From contig JALUWC010000461.1 of assembly GCA_027019885.1 (NCBI GenBank), positions 1 through 7,609 of the forward strand: 7,609 bases of DNA, read 5' to 3'. Positions 1-6,419 of the stretch are shown here, piece by piece. The notes under the pieces were generated by a model. It did no database searches. It was not told the origin of the DNA and saw nothing but the letters and a program-made list of their open reading frames with translations. The translations under genes were made by a program, and so were the position numbers. Each line of letters opens with the position of its first letter. The first letter of the stretch is position 1. This DNA comes from Geoglobus sp. GTDB lineage: Archaea > Halobacteriota > Archaeoglobi > Archaeoglobales > Archaeoglobaceae.

Positions 1-1383
1 CTCCATCACTGCGGGATGCTTTAACAAAGCAGATTCAACCTCAACGGGCGAGACCCACAGACCTCTTGTCCTTATCAGGTCATCGGCCCTGCCCACATGA
101 GTCCAGAATCCATCTTCATCTCTTATATACATGTCTCCAGTATCAAACCACTCCCCCAAAAATGTGCTCTTTGTTTTCTCATGCTTCTCCCAGTAGAATG
201 CTGCTATCGAGTCACCTTTAACGAGAAGCCTCCCTGCCTTACCAACAGGGACATCATTCCCATTTTCATCAATAAGCTTCAGCTCATATCCCGGAACAGG
301 AAGCCCGGATGTACCTGGCTTTATTTTTCCTTGCCTGTTGGATATGAAGATGTGCGTCAGTTCAGTTGTTCCAATTCCGTCAAGGATGTCGACACCAAAT
401 CTCTCTTTCCATTTGTGATATATCACAGCAGGTAAAGCTTCGCCAGCATTGACGCAAAGTCTGAGCGAGGAGGTATCAAACTTGCTTTCAGCATCCTCAA
501 CTCCGAGCATTCTGTTGTAAAACGCAGGAACGGTGAAGAGTATTGAAACCCTGTAGTCTTCTATTATCTTAAATGATCTTTCAGGATCCGGCATTCTTGG
601 ATCAAGAATCGACTCACCACCAAATCTAAATGGCCCATATGTTGAATTTCCGAGTCCGTATGCAAAAAAGAGCTTGCTCACGGAGTAGCAGACATCTGAC
701 TCTTTAACGTGAAGTACATGTTTGTAATACGTGTCAGCACTGTAAAGCATGTCATGCTGCAGATGAACCACTCCCTTCGGTAGTCCCGTTGTCCCTGAGC
801 TGTAAAGCCAGAATGCCATTGAGTCTTTGCTCAATTTAAGCGGTTCAAGCTCTTCAGACGACCTATCCATCAGGCTCTGCATTGAAAGCTGGCTATCTTT
901 TGCTGAATATTTTTCAGTCTCAATAACAACAACATGCTTCAGAAACTCGGCTTTGTCCAAGATCGAAGCTATTTTTTCAGTTAGATTCGCATGAAGGACA
1001 ATTGCCTTGGATCTTGAATCGTTCAAATAATACAGGTACTCCTCGGGAGAGAGCATTGTATTTACCGGCACCGGAATCGCTCCTATCTTGATCGCTCCAA
1101 AAAATGCATACAGAAACTCTGGAGTGTCCAATGCCACAATCAGGATTCGATCATCCACACCAAGTCCAATGCTTCTGAATGCATTCCCCGCCCTGTTTGT
1201 ATTCATCATAAGCTCATGGTAGGTTATCTCAGACCTTTTTATGCCAGTGGAATCATCCCCATAGCATCTGACTGCTATTTTCTCCCCTCTACCAGCTTTA
1301 ACGTTTTCATCAATAAGCATTTCAGCCACATTCATCCTTTCTGGAATGCTGATTTCCACATCTCCTCCTTTCTCATGAACCAT
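1..1383 (-). CDS. Benzoate-CoA ligase family acyl-CoA synthetase (3' end beyond window)
   Basis: An AMP-forming aryl-CoA ligase that would adenylate an aromatic acid and transfer it to CoA in the cytoplasm. The 461 residues in view read without interruption. They carry the P-loop-like A3 motif SSGTTGLPKG (195-204), the benzoate-ligase hallmark KLFFAYGLGN (237-246), GEALPA (314-319), the A5 motif DGIGTTE followed by THIFISN (335-349), DTGDMY (414-419) and the hinge region GRADDL...GLWVSPVEVE (431-450). The C-terminal domain with the catalytic lysine lies off the left edge; the family is usually about 520 residues. The ATG at 1383 is preceded by GAGGTG (1389-1394) with 5-nt spacing. A GTG at 1359 has GGAGG too close to it to be preferred. 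The gene is divergent from the liv operon. The family is well supported. The substrate is not settled: benzoate and 4-hydroxybenzoate are the leading options, the latter because phenylphosphate synthase-like genes lie nearby. Confidence 0.9.
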   Translation of the reverse strand, partial: MVHEKGGDVEISIPERMNVAEMLIDENVKAGRGEKIAVRCYGDDSTGIKRSEITYHELMMNTNRAGNAFRSIGLGVDDRILIVALDTPEFLYAFFGAIKIGAIPVPVNTMLSPEEYLYYLNDSRSKAIVLHANLTEKIASILDKAEFLKHVVVIETEKYSAKDSQLSMQSLMDRSSEELEPLKLSKDSMAFWLYSSGTTGLPKGVVHLQHDMLYSADTYYKHVLHVKESDVCYSVSKLFFAYGLGNSTYGPFRFGGESILDPRMPDPERSFKIIEDYRVSILFTVPAFYNRMLGVEDAESKFDTSSLRLCVNAGEALPAVIYHKWKERFGVDILDGIGTTELTHIFISNRQGKIKPGTSGLPVPGYELKLIDENGNDVPVGKAGRLLVKGDSIAAFYWEKHEKTKSTFLGEWFDTGDMYIRDEDGFWTHVGRADDLIRTRGLWVSPVEVESALLKHPAVME

Positions 1384-1423
1384 AAACACACCTCATATCT
1401 TTCTAATGGACTTACAAGATAGA

Positions 1424-1439
1424 TCATTATATATTTTAT
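1424..1439 (-). promoter_or_regulatory. TATA-box promoter for the aryl-CoA ligase gene
   Basis: Read on the minus strand, this is an A/T-only run containing AAAATATATAAT, a good archaeal TATA box. Placing transcription start about 25 nt downstream gives a start near 1400-1410. That leaves a leader of about 20 nt holding the GAGGTG ribosome-binding site at 1389-1394. The position is inferred from spacing only. Confidence 0.6.
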
Positions 1440-1453
1440 CAAAGCTGCGCGGA

Positions 1454-1475
1454 TTAACTCATTAGAGGGAGTTAA
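1454..1475. promoter_or_regulatory. 7-bp inverted repeat in the divergent promoter region, candidate operator
   Basis: TTAACTC (1454-1460) and GAGTTAA (1469-1475) are perfect inverted arms separated by 8 nt, so their centres lie about 15 nt apart. The element sits between the two divergent TATA boxes, directly upstream of the one proposed for the liv operon (about 1478-1488). That is where an archaeal dimeric regulator could act on TFB/TBP recruitment. The repeat is visible in the sequence; the regulatory role is inferred. Confidence 0.4.
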
Positions 1476-1477
1476 AA

Positions 1478-1488
1478 AATTTTAAATA
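1478..1488 (+). promoter_or_regulatory. TATA-box promoter for the liv operon
   Basis: The stretch contains ATTTTAAATA, an A/T-rich box in an otherwise moderate-GC region. Spacing of about 25 nt predicts transcription starting near 1505-1513, at or just before the GTG chosen as the livG start. This argues against translation from the ATG at 1489, which would lie upstream of the transcript. Confidence 0.5.
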
Positions 1489-1512
1489 ATGTTAAATTCC
1501 AAGAGGGTCATC

Positions 1513-2250
1513 GTGAGCAGCATACAGCTTGAATGCCATGACATCTGGAAAAAATTCGGTGGTTTTGAGGCGCTGAGAGGCGTAGACATGGATGTCAGAA
1601 AGGGTGAGATACTCGGACTTATCGGGCCAAACGGTGCGGGTAAATCTACGCTCCTCAATCTGATCAACGGAGTTTATTCTCCAACAAAGGGGAAGATACT
1701 GTTTGATAGCCATGATACAACAGGCAAAAAGCCCCATGAAATTTGCAGACTTGGGATAGCCAGAGTTTTTCAGATTCCGAGACCGTTCTATGAGATGAGC
1801 TGCATGGATAATGTTATAACAGCAATTGTGTTTAACTCAGATGCAGATCCAATCAAAGCAGAAAAAAGAGCCTTAGAGCTCCTTGAATTTGTTGGAATGA
1901 GGTATCCCGAAAGAAAGCCTGATGAGATTACACTGCAGGATAAAAGAAGGGTTGAGCTTGCAAGAGCCCTGGCATGCGAACCCAAACTGTTGCTTGTTGA
2001 TGAGTACATGGCTGGCCTGAATCCAAGTGAAATTCAGGAGGCTGTGGAGCTCTTGAAAAAAGTGAATAGAGAGCTTGGGATTACCTTAGTCTGGGTTGAG
2101 CATGTTATGCCAGCAATTATGGGGTTGGCTGAAAGGGTCGTTGTCCTCGATCATGGCATCAAAATTGCCGAAGGAAAGCCAGAAGAGGTGGCAAGGGTTA
2201 AAAAAGTTATTGAAGCCTATCTTGGCTCAGATACTGCTGTGGAGGCCTGA
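1513..2250 (+). CDS. livG: HAAT/Liv-type ABC importer ATPase, LivG-like
   Basis: First ATPase of a branched-chain amino-acid type importer, acting on the cytoplasmic face with LivF to drive LivHM. The 245-residue product has Walker [10 protein letters not shown] (38-46), Q-loop Gln87, Walker B LLLVDE (159-164) followed by AGLNP (167-171), and switch His197. Where the ABC signature LSGGQ or LSYGQ is expected, it reads ITLQDK before [10 protein letters not shown] (139-154). The catalytic Glu164 remains, but the usual DEP is DEY. I chose the GTG at 1513 because GAGGG lies just upstream (1503-1507), the product then begins close to the usual LivG N-terminus, and the proposed TATA box places the transcript start here. 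An ATG at 1489 would add 8 unsupported residues. It is the first gene of the operon, and livF follows after 4 nt. The substrate cannot be read from the ATPase; an aromatic compound is suggested only by the neighbours. Confidence 0.92.
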   Translation: MSSIQLECHDIWKKFGGFEALRGVDMDVRKGEILGLIGPNGAGKSTLLNLINGVYSPTKGKILFDSHDTTGKKPHEICRLGIARVFQIPRPFYEMSCMDNVITAIVFNSDADPIKAEKRALELLEFVGMRYPERKPDEITLQDKRRVELARALACEPKLLLVDEYMAGLNPSEIQEAVELLKKVNRELGITLVWVEHVMPAIMGLAERVVVLDHGIKIAEGKPEEVARVKKVIEAYLGSDTAVEA

Positions 2251-2254
2251 TAGA

Positions 2255-2968
2255 TTGGATCTGCTGAGAGTCGAGGGGTTAAAGGCCGGATACAAGGGTC
2301 TCAATGCACTTTGGGATGTAGATCTCAGTGTGAAGAAGAACACCATAGTCTCCATAATTGGCTCAAATGGCTCAGGAAAAACAACCCTGCTAAGCGCCAT
2401 AATGGGACTTGTGGAGGTTTCAGAGGGGTCTATCGTGTTTGATGGAGTGAGAATTAATGATCTGAAAACTCAGGAGAGAGTGAACTTAGGGATGGCCTTC
2501 GTTCCGAGTGAAAGAGAGCTATTTCCTGAGATGAGCGTGGAGGATAATCTGATGCTCGGGGCGTACACTCCAAGGGCAAGAAAAAATATAAAGGATTCAC
2601 TCAGACAGATATACGACTTCTTTCCAGTACTGAAAGAAAGAGCCAATCAACTTGCAGGAACGATGAGCGGTGGAGAGCAGCAGATGCTCGCAATAGGGAG
2701 AGCCCTGATGTCCCGTCCAGAGCTTCTAATTCTTGATGAGCTTTCAACAGGACTGGCTCCTGCTGTTACTCTCAAAATATACAGAAAGCTGAAAGGCTTA
2801 TCTGAAAGAATGACAGTTTTGCTTGCTGAGCAGAACATCCATCAGGCTTTCATGGTTTCAGACCATATATATGTTCTTGAGAACGGGAGAATAATAGCTT
2901 CAGGCAGCCCTGATGAACTCTCTGAGAGCGCGCTCATAAAAAGTGCATATCTGGGGGTAAAAGCATGA
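2255..2968 (+). CDS. livF: HAAT/Liv-type ABC importer ATPase, LivF-like
   Basis: Second ATPase of the importer, pairing with LivG. The 237-residue product has Walker A GSNGSGKTT (36-44), signature MSGGEQQ (137-143) and Walker B LLILDE (157-162) followed by LSTGLAP. At the switch position it has AEQN instead of the usual histidine-containing motif; this EQN form is normal for LivF. The signature here is intact, unlike in LivG, so one composite ATP site would pair this signature with the LivG Walker A. The start is taken as TTG at 2255: GGAGG lies at 2241-2245 inside the end of livG, the product begins at the usual LivF N-terminus (LLRVEGLKAGYG-like), and the length equals that of typical LivF. 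The frame is open further upstream, but that part overlaps livG and resembles nothing. The stop overlaps the livH start as ATGA. Confidence 0.93.
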   Translation: MDLLRVEGLKAGYKGLNALWDVDLSVKKNTIVSIIGSNGSGKTTLLSAIMGLVEVSEGSIVFDGVRINDLKTQERVNLGMAFVPSERELFPEMSVEDNLMLGAYTPRARKNIKDSLRQIYDFFPVLKERANQLAGTMSGGEQQMLAIGRALMSRPELLILDELSTGLAPAVTLKIYRKLKGLSERMTVLLAEQNIHQAFMVSDHIYVLENGRIIASGSPDELSESALIKSAYLGVKA

Positions 2969-3858
2969 CTTTTGACGTAACTTCATTGGTACTCACAGAT
3001 TTGCTTGAGGTTCTAATTGACGGTATTCTGTTTGGCCTCCAGCTTTCCTTACTGGCTGTGGGACTTGTTCTCATTCTTGGGCTTGGAGGAATACTGAATC
3101 TTGCTCATGGGGAGTTTGTGATAGTGACAGGAGTCATTTCAGCAGTTCTGATTTCCATGGGCTGGCATCCAGTCATTGCAATTCTTGCTGGCATTCTGTC
3201 TTCAGGTTTTCTTGCTCTTATACTTGACAGGAGCGTTTTAAGGCCAGTTTACAAGCTTGAAGGTGAGATGGAGGTTCTTGTCGGTCTTTTTGTCACTCTC
3301 GGGCTTGCATTCACTCTTGAAGGGATAACTTCATACCTGTTTCCCGGACTGTACTTTTCTGTAAAAGTGCCGATCGAAACGGTAAGCATTTTTGGTCTCA
3401 GCTTCAGAGCTTCAGCTCTTGTTTCGGGACTGATCTCATTTCTCTCTCTCGTGCTGCTCCTTCTTTTCTTAGGAAAGACAATGACAGGTAAGGCGATAAG
3501 AGCAGCTTTGCAGAACCAAATGGGTTCGAAGGTTTGCGGTATTGATGTCGATAAGATGAGAAGTCTTGTTTTCTTCCTCGGGGGGCTGATGGCAGGACTT
3601 GCAGCACTTGCGAAGGGAATAGCTTCATCTGTTGAACCTGGATCTGGGTTGGAGCTTACATCTTACGCCCTGATTGTTGGAGTTGTTGGAGGAGTCAGAA
3701 GTGTTTACGGAGCAATGATTGCCGGAATTTTGCTCGGAATCGTAAATGCACTTGCGGGATATTTGCTTGGAACATACCTTACACTGGTAATTCTCTTGGT
3801 CATAGTCGTGGCAGTGATAATTTACAGACCAAGCGGACTGTTTGCTGGAGGTGTTTGA
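2965..3858 (+). CDS. livH: HAAT/Liv-type ABC importer permease, LivH-like
   Basis: Integral membrane permease that would form the translocation path with LivM. The 297-residue product is strongly hydrophobic with about eight predicted membrane segments. It carries the LivH hallmark GLGGILNLAHGEF (39-51) in the first part. A cytoplasmic coupling loop, TGKAIRAALQNQMG...CGID (174-194), is the EAA-like region that contacts the ATPases. A glycine-rich segment, GGVRSVYGAMIAG, comes near the C-terminus. The ATG overlaps the livF stop by 4 nt, with GGGGGT (2953-2958) as ribosome-binding site, suggesting translational coupling. All family features look intact. Substrate specificity cannot be deduced. 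Confidence 0.94.
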   Translation: MTFDVTSLVLTDLLEVLIDGILFGLQLSLLAVGLVLILGLGGILNLAHGEFVIVTGVISAVLISMGWHPVIAILAGILSSGFLALILDRSVLRPVYKLEGEMEVLVGLFVTLGLAFTLEGITSYLFPGLYFSVKVPIETVSIFGLSFRASALVSGLISFLSLVLLLLFLGKTMTGKAIRAALQNQMGSKVCGIDVDKMRSLVFFLGGLMAGLAALAKGIASSVEPGSGLELTSYALIVGVVGGVRSVYGAMIAGILLGIVNALAGYLLGTYLTLVILLVIVVAVIIYRPSGLFAGGV

Positions 3859-4827
3859 ATGTTAAAACCACACATCCCAAAACCTGCAATTGTCTTCTTT
3901 CTGGTCTTTGTCTCGCTTCCATTCTTCTTTAACAACCCATATCAGCTCAGAATCCTGACGATAATAGCAATTTATGCCTCATTCGTTTATGCCGCAAACA
4001 TCATAATAGGTGAGAGCAGGCAGCTCTTTCTCTGCATGAGCGCTCTCGCAGGAATATCTGCATACACATCGGCAATCCTTGCAATTTCATATAACCTCAA
4101 CCCATGGCTTACAATTCCGGCAGGAATAATTTTTTCAGTTGCCGTGGGAGCTATGCTGAGCTATGTATCAATCGTGAGAGGGCTTGGAGAGGTTTTTGTT
4201 GCTATTGTCACGCTGACATTTGCGCTCATATTCGAGAATGTAGTTCTTGGGCTGAGATCCATTACAATGGGTGAGACGGGGCTTGTTATGCCAGTTCTGT
4301 GGTGGCCAATGCAGGAGGTTTTTAGCAGAAGAATGGCGAGCTACTACACCATACTGATATTGGCAGTCCTCACATCCATTTTCTACGCAAATTTTGTAAA
4401 ATCCAGACTTGGAATTGCGCTGAAAGCCATTAGGAGTGACAAAGTTTCTGCCGAGGTTATTGGAATCGATGCTACAAAATACAATGTCATCGCTGCATCC
4501 ATAGGGTCTGCAATTTTAGCATTGACTGGAAGCTTTTATGGATATTTCAATGGCATGATCTCTCCGGGAATCTTCTCTCCATCAATGGATATCGTCATAA
4601 TCCTGATGCTCCTGCTTGGAGGGTTGAGAACGCTTTACGGGCCACTCATAGGCGCGACAGTTATAGTGGTTGTACTTGAATTAACCAGAGGATTTGGACA
4701 GCTAACACTCACATTTCTTGGAGTGCTGCTGATCATCCTGATCTTAGCCTTCAGAGAAGGCATTTCATCGATTGCAGAAAAAGCAGCAATTACATTATCA
4801 AACTCGATGCGGAAGAATCAAATCTGA
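3859..4827 (+). CDS. livM: HAAT/Liv-type ABC importer permease, LivM-like
   Basis: Second membrane permease of the importer, 322 residues and hydrophobic throughout, with about eight to ten membrane segments. The coupling loop SRLGIALKAIRSDKVSAEVI (182-201) is followed by GID. The conserved C-terminal GGLRTLYGPLIGA is typical of LivM. The early segment at 51-70 (GESRQLFLCMSALAGISAYT) is clearly homologous to the LivM region that usually reads like SLGHAAFFGIGAYT, but the small GHA core is replaced by CMS. The ATG directly follows the livH stop. It is served by a perfect GGAGGTG (3847-3853) with 5-nt spacing. Last gene of the operon. It ends 2 nt before the stop of a convergent gene, so termination of either transcript must occur inside the other gene. 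Confidence 0.93.
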   Translation: MLKPHIPKPAIVFFLVFVSLPFFFNNPYQLRILTIIAIYASFVYAANIIIGESRQLFLCMSALAGISAYTSAILAISYNLNPWLTIPAGIIFSVAVGAMLSYVSIVRGLGEVFVAIVTLTFALIFENVVLGLRSITMGETGLVMPVLWWPMQEVFSRRMASYYTILILAVLTSIFYANFVKSRLGIALKAIRSDKVSAEVIGIDATKYNVIAASIGSAILALTGSFYGYFNGMISPGIFSPSMDIVIILMLLLGGLRTLYGPLIGATVIVVVLELTRGFGQLTLTFLGVLLIILILAFREGISSIAEKAAITLSNSMRKNQI

Positions 4828-4829
4828 CA

Positions 4830-5225
4830 TCAGTACTCAGTCAGCTCAAACATGATTCCATTTGTGTCTTTCGGATGTATGAATGTGTACCTCCTTCCAT
4901 CTATCACTGATGGTGGCTTTCTCAGGATTCTGAATCCTTTAAGCTCAAGTTCAGACAAAAACTCATCAAGATTTTCAATAAAGAGAGATACATAATTCAC
5001 GCCTTCCCCTTTCTTTTCAATAAATCCTGCCACAGGAGAATTGGTTGAAATTGGCTGTATAAGCTCGATTACGCAATCTCCAGATGTGATAACAGCAGTT
5101 TTTACCATTTCCTCTGAATTCACATATATTTTTTCAATCCTGAAACCCAGTTTCCCTGCAAACACTTCAAGTGCAGAGTCCAGATCCTTAACAGCAATAC
5201 CGATTCTGTCAATTGATTTTATCAT
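4830..5225 (-). CDS. VOC/glyoxalase-fold protein, methylmalonyl-CoA epimerase-like with altered metal site
   Basis: A 131-residue protein with two beta-alpha-beta-beta-beta modules. It resembles methylmalonyl-CoA epimerase over its whole length: IDRIGIAVKDLDSAL (5-19), IELIQPISTNSPVAGFIEKKGEG (53-75) and FIHPKDTNGIMFELTE (115-130). In the epimerase family the first motif normally has His where Arg7 stands here, and the GEG motif is normally followed by a His pair where Asn77-Tyr78 stand. Glu127 is kept. Two expected metal-binding histidines are therefore gone, and epimerase activity should not be assumed. No clear ribosome-binding site precedes the ATG. A weak TATA-like stretch at 5243-5251 would allow an almost leaderless transcript, or the gene may be read through from ppsB, 34 nt upstream. 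Its place after the phenylphosphate synthase-like genes suggests a link to aromatic or CoA-ester metabolism, but this is inference only. Confidence 0.8.
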   Translation of the reverse strand: MIKSIDRIGIAVKDLDSALEVFAGKLGFRIEKIYVNSEEMVKTAVITSGDCVIELIQPISTNSPVAGFIEKKGEGVNYVSLFIENLDEFLSELELKGFRILRKPPSVIDGRRYTFIHPKDTNGIMFELTEY

Positions 5226-5242
5226 AGATGTTCAGTTCAGTG

Positions 5243-5251
5243 AAAATATTT
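5243..5251 (-). promoter_or_regulatory. Possible TATA box for the VOC protein gene
   Basis: On the minus strand this reads AAATATTTT, about 25 nt before the ATG at 5225, in the 34-nt gap after the ppsB-like gene. It fits a leaderless or nearly leaderless transcript, consistent with the absent ribosome-binding site. It is short and weak, so read-through from upstream is equally possible. Confidence 0.3.
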
Positions 5252-5259
5252 GAAGTTTG

Positions 5260-6339
5260 TCAGGTTTTTTTGAGCTTTATTGTTTTTGTCGCCCTGCCCA
5301 TGATCAAATCAAAACCACTTTTTGCCTTGATAACGGGTTCCTTTTTCTTTTTACTCCACACGGTTTCAGGTCTGCACTGCAGAATGAATATGTTTTCAGG
5401 GAACTCAAAATCACCATCAACAGCCCATTCAATGTCCATTGGAGTGACATAATGTTTCTCTATCAATTTTCCGAATTCCGCAAGCCTCTTTATCTCATCA
5501 TCACTGAGAGATGGTTTCTGCTGCATATCTTCAGGCACGTTCTCATAACCAACTCCACCATCCTCTCTGAAAACGCACCATCTTGTTTTTGGGGATATTG
5601 TTCTTTCGACAATCATTTCAGTTACTTTATCAACCGTGAATCTATCAGGGGTCACCTCTCCCGCAACTATCGCCTCTCCAAGTCCCCAGCTTGATTCGAT
5701 AACTATCTGGCTAACATCTCCGTTTATGGGGTTCAACGTGAACATAACTCCACTCGTCCTTGAATTGACCATTTTCTGCACAACAACAGCTATTGACACC
5801 TCATAATGATCAAAACCCTTCATGGCTCTGTAGGCTATCGCTCTCGGCGTGTAGAGGCTGCTCCAGCATTTAACAACGTGCCTCACCACCTCTTCTTCCC
5901 CCTTTATCCAGAGATACGTGTCCTGCTGTCCCGCAAAACTCGCATCGGGCACATCCTCTGCTGTTGCAGAGCTCCTGACAGCAACTGGAACGTTTTCATA
6001 ACCAACTCTGTCGCATAGAGTTTCATAGGCCTCAACTATCTCATCTCGTATGTGTTCAGGGACAGGAGTTGATTCAACGACATCTCTCACAAGAATGCTG
6101 ACTTTCTCAAGCTCCTCTGTATCTTTTGGATTAACTTTTGAGATTATTCTGGCAATGTGAGCTTTTTTGCCTCTTCTTTCAGCACTCTCAAGAAATTCCT
6201 CAAAGGCATTTATTGTTATTGCAAAACCCATAGGGACTGGAAATCCAGCATTCACCATCTCTCCGAGATTGGCTGCCTTGCCTCCAACATTTGGGATGTT
6301 ACCTTTGCCAATCTCGTTAAACCATTGTGTGTACTTCAA
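5260..6339 (-). CDS. ppsB: Phenylphosphate synthase subunit B-like, PEP-synthase ATP-grasp domain
   Basis: A stand-alone version of the N-terminal nucleotide-binding half of PEP synthase, 359 residues. In phenylphosphate synthase this subunit (about 40 kDa) uses ATP to phosphorylate the catalytic histidine of subunit A, which passes phosphate to phenol. Visible motifs are GGKAANLGEM (19-28), RSSATAEDVPDASFAGQQ (122-139), QKMVNSRTSGVMFTLNP (188-204), SSWGLGEAIVAGEVTPD (216-232), MDIEWAVDG (301-309) and the closing QCRPET (321-326). After that only a lysine-rich tail of about 33 residues follows. There is no phosphohistidine or PEP-binding domain, so the protein must act with a partner, most simply the neighbouring ppsA-like product. 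The start is TTG at 6339, fixed by a perfect GGAGGTG (6345-6351) 5 nt upstream and an in-frame stop just before it. It has its own TATA box at 6379-6389. The domain is certain. Phenol as the final acceptor is a family- and context-based inference; another acceptor is possible. Confidence 0.85.
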   Translation of the reverse strand: MKYTQWFNEIGKGNIPNVGGKAANLGEMVNAGFPVPMGFAITINAFEEFLESAERRGKKAHIARIISKVNPKDTEELEKVSILVRDVVESTPVPEHIRDEIVEAYETLCDRVGYENVPVAVRSSATAEDVPDASFAGQQDTYLWIKGEEEVVRHVVKCWSSLYTPRAIAYRAMKGFDHYEVSIAVVVQKMVNSRTSGVMFTLNPINGDVSQIVIESSWGLGEAIVAGEVTPDRFTVDKVTEMIVERTISPKTRWCVFREDGGVGYENVPEDMQQKPSLSDDEIKRLAEFGKLIEKHYVTPMDIEWAVDGDFEFPENIFILQCRPETVWSKKKKEPVIKAKSGFDLIMGRATKTIKLKKT

Positions 6340-6378
6340 ACTTCCACCTCCACGTTACATTTTAAAACTCTTAATCAT

Positions 6379-6389
6379 GATATATATTG
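6379..6389 (-). promoter_or_regulatory. TATA-box promoter for the ppsB-like gene
   Basis: Minus-strand CAATATATATC lies about 40-50 nt upstream of the TTG start. It predicts transcription starting near 6355-6360 and a leader of about 15-20 nt that includes the GGAGGTG site. Together with the U-tract after the ppsA-like gene, it suggests the two subunit genes are at least partly transcribed separately. Confidence 0.6.
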
Positions 6390-6400
6390 GCTTGTCAAGC
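6390..6400. promoter_or_regulatory. 11-bp perfect palindrome abutting the ppsB TATA box, candidate operator
   Basis: GCTTGTCAAGC is a perfect inverted repeat (5-bp arms, 1-nt centre) directly upstream of the TATA box, overlapping the expected TFB recognition element. A protein bound here would compete with or help TFB. The symmetry is seen directly; the function is inferred. It does not match the inverted repeat at 1454-1475, so a shared regulator is not indicated. Confidence 0.4.
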
Positions 6401-6419
6401 AGCGATATTGAAATAGCTA

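Noticed and set aside
97..435. 112-codon plus-strand open frame opposite the ligase gene
   Set aside because: The opposite strand encodes a clearly conserved ligase segment here. The plus-strand product has no recognisable motif and no supporting promoter.
1357..1359. GTG as alternative start of the aryl-CoA ligase
   Set aside because: The GGAGG before it is only 4 nt away, whereas the ATG at 1383 has GAGGTG at the 5-nt spacing also seen before livM and ppsB. It remains possible but less likely.
1489..1512. ATG-initiated N-terminal extension of LivG
   Set aside because: It lies at or upstream of the predicted transcript start and lacks a ribosome-binding site. The GTG at 1513 has one and gives the normal LivG N-terminus.
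2096..2254. N-terminal extension of LivF from an ATG inside livG
   Set aside because: The extra 53 residues are livG read in another frame and resemble no known domain. The TTG at 2255 with upstream GGAGG gives the standard 237-residue LivF.
4824..4844. Hairpin CTGAC...GTCAG at the convergent junction as a shared terminator
   Set aside because: The stem is only 5 bp with an 11-nt loop and no adjacent U-tract on either strand. Such a match is expected by chance.
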